Assembly (NCBI GenBank): GCA_025353965.1
Contig: JANXNS010000126.1
Location: 1 to 40,858, forward strand
Direction: 5' to 3'
DNA length: 40,858 nt
Source of the DNA: Aquihabitans sp.
Lineage (GTDB): Bacteria > Actinomycetota > Acidimicrobiia > Acidimicrobiales > Iamiaceae
Shown: positions 39,995 through 40,858 of the stretch, piece after piece
How positions within the stretch are numbered: the stretch's first letter is position 1
Layout of the letters: each line of letters starts with the position of its first letter
Program-made: the position numbers and the translations under genes
The notes under the pieces: generated by a model
What the model was told of the DNA's origin: nothing
What the model saw: only the letters and a program-made list of their open reading frames with translations
Database searches by the model: none

Positions 39995-40858
39995 TCAGTC
40001 CTCGACCGGTGGCGTGGTCATGGCCCGATAGATCCGTTCAAGATCTTCGAGCGTTGCAAACTCAATGGTGACTTTGCCGCGCTTGGCCCCCATGGAAACC
40101 TTGACCCGGGTGTCGAGCCGATCTGAGAGGAGTTCCTCCAGTTCGAGCAGCCCAGGCGGGCGTAGGCGCCGTCCTGCGGCCGCTGCCATCGATCCATCTT
40201 CGGCTGGCTTCCCGGCCGCCGCCGCTGGTTCAGGTGCGGGCCCGGACTCGGCGGATTCGCCATTGCGGACACGCACAGCCTCCTCGACATCTCGTACCGA
40301 CAGTTGATCGTTGACGGCCCGGCGGGCGAGTTCCTCCTGGAAGGCACGGTCTGGAGTACCAAGCAGCGCCCGAGCGTGACCCGCCGAAAGCTGCGTCTCT
40401 GCTACCAACTTCTGAATGCCGGGCGGGAGTTGGAAGAGCCGGAGCATGTTGGAGACCGCTGAGCGGCTACGCCCCACGCGTCGCGCCACATCGTCGTGCG
40501 AGAGCTTGAAGTCTTCGATCAGCTGCTGGTAGGCGCCTGCCTCCTCCAACGGGTTGAGGTCGGCGCGGTGCAGGTTCTCCACCACGGCCTGCTCAAGAGA
40601 AGAGGTGTCATCGATCTTTCGGACGACCGCCGGGATCGCCGGCAGGCCAGCGCGCTTGGCCGCCCGCCAACGACGCTCGCCGGCAATGAGCTCATACCGG
40701 TCCTGGCCGAGCGGACGCACCAGCACGGGCTGCAGGACGCCCAACTCAGTGATGGAGGCCGTAAGCGAAACCAAGGCTTCCTCATCAAAATAGCCCCGGG
40801 GCTGGTTGCGGTTGGGTTCAATCTGGCTGACGGGGAGTTCGCGCAGCGCGGCATCGTC
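39995..40858 (-). CDS. parB: chromosome partitioning protein ParB, 5' end cut by window edge
   Basis: ParB/Spo0J binds parS sites near the origin and spreads as a CTP-dependent clamp for chromosome segregation. The visible 287 residues run from the window edge: LPVSQIEPNRNQPRGYF (N-domain), ITELGVLQPVLVRPL, GERRWRAAKRAGLPAIPAVVR (CTP-binding box), VVENLHRADLNPLEEAGAYQQLIEDF, the helix-turn-helix LSHDDVARRVGRSRSAVSNMLRL, then an alanine/proline-rich linker and a C-terminal dimer domain ending TLEDLERIYRAMT. Only the first few N-terminal residues are missing. parA would lie to the right of the window, and oriC probably not far beyond. Confidence 0.96.
   Translation of the reverse strand, partial: DDAALRELPVSQIEPNRNQPRGYFDEEALVSLTASITELGVLQPVLVRPLGQDRYELIAGERRWRAAKRAGLPAIPAVVRKIDDTSSLEQAVVENLHRADLNPLEEAGAYQQLIEDFKLSHDDVARRVGRSRSAVSNMLRLFQLPPGIQKLVAETQLSAGHARALLGTPDRAFQEELARRAVNDQLSVRDVEEAVRVRNGESAESGPAPEPAAAAGKPAEDGSMAAAAGRRLRPPGLLELEELLSDRLDTRVKVSMGAKRGKVTIEFATLEDLERIYRAMTTPPVED

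Overview
The window is about 41 kb of high-GC bacterial chromosome, almost fully packed with genes on both strands. It looks actinobacterial. Markers are a DUF5318 gene beside a class A penicillin-binding protein, a DUF6049-type exported protein ahead of a kinase / ECF sigma / anti-sigma / trxB / trxA / parB series, and a mycothiol-dependent maleylpyruvate isomerase-like (DinB-fold) protein. The gene order recalls both flanks of the Mycobacterium replication origin (the Rv0049-Rv0058 and Rv3907c-Rv3917c regions), but rearranged. A deep-branching class such as Acidimicrobiia is my inference, not something the sequence proves.

Layout. (1) 1-9.6 kb: end of a cobalamin gene pair (cobF-cobK), a DUF2786 protein, a small flavin/FMN-binding-like protein, an acyl-CoA dehydrogenase with a palindromic operator candidate and a 47-residue membrane protein behind it, a GNAT acetyltransferase, small membrane proteins, a DUF985 cupin, a YceI-like protein, an ABC1/UbiB-type kinase and a DinB/MDMPI-fold protein. 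(2) 9.6-16.9 kb: the helicase gene hrpB, then a large secreted arylsulfotransferase-like protein with FG-GAP-like repeats, then a lipoprotein. The arylsulfotransferase-like gene lies between two diverged direct repeats; the left copy is a broken 3' end of a paralogue of the lipoprotein gene. (3) 17-24.8 kb: dnaB, rplI, rpsR, ssb, rpsF, a DUF192 protein, panB, a bifunctional PBP and DUF5318, all on the minus strand. (4) 24.8-31.3 kb: a decayed endonuclease/exonuclease/phosphatase pseudogene, a methyltransferase, cca, an allophanate-hydrolase-like amidase, an atypical PilT-like ATPase and a class II HDAC-like deacetylase. (5) 31.4-40.9 kb: GNAT, DUF6049-like protein, degV, a Ser/Thr kinase with a discoidin-like ectodomain, an ECF sigma factor, its anti-sigma factor, a small membrane protein, trxB, trxA and the 3' part of parB.

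How it works together: the ribosomal/ssb genes form one operon closed by a clear terminator. The kinase, sigma and anti-sigma genes are joined by ATGA overlaps and lead into the thioredoxin pair, suggesting an envelope/redox stress module. At least six genes have a TAnnnT hexamer exactly 6-7 nt before the start codon and no Shine-Dalgarno sequence, which points to frequent leaderless transcription. I saw no tRNA, rRNA, CRISPR array, transposase or prophage gene. The most unusual items are the stand-alone, catalytically complete kinase where mycobacteria have a MurJ-pseudokinase fusion, the repeat-flanked arylsulfotransferase locus, and the PilT relative with altered motifs.
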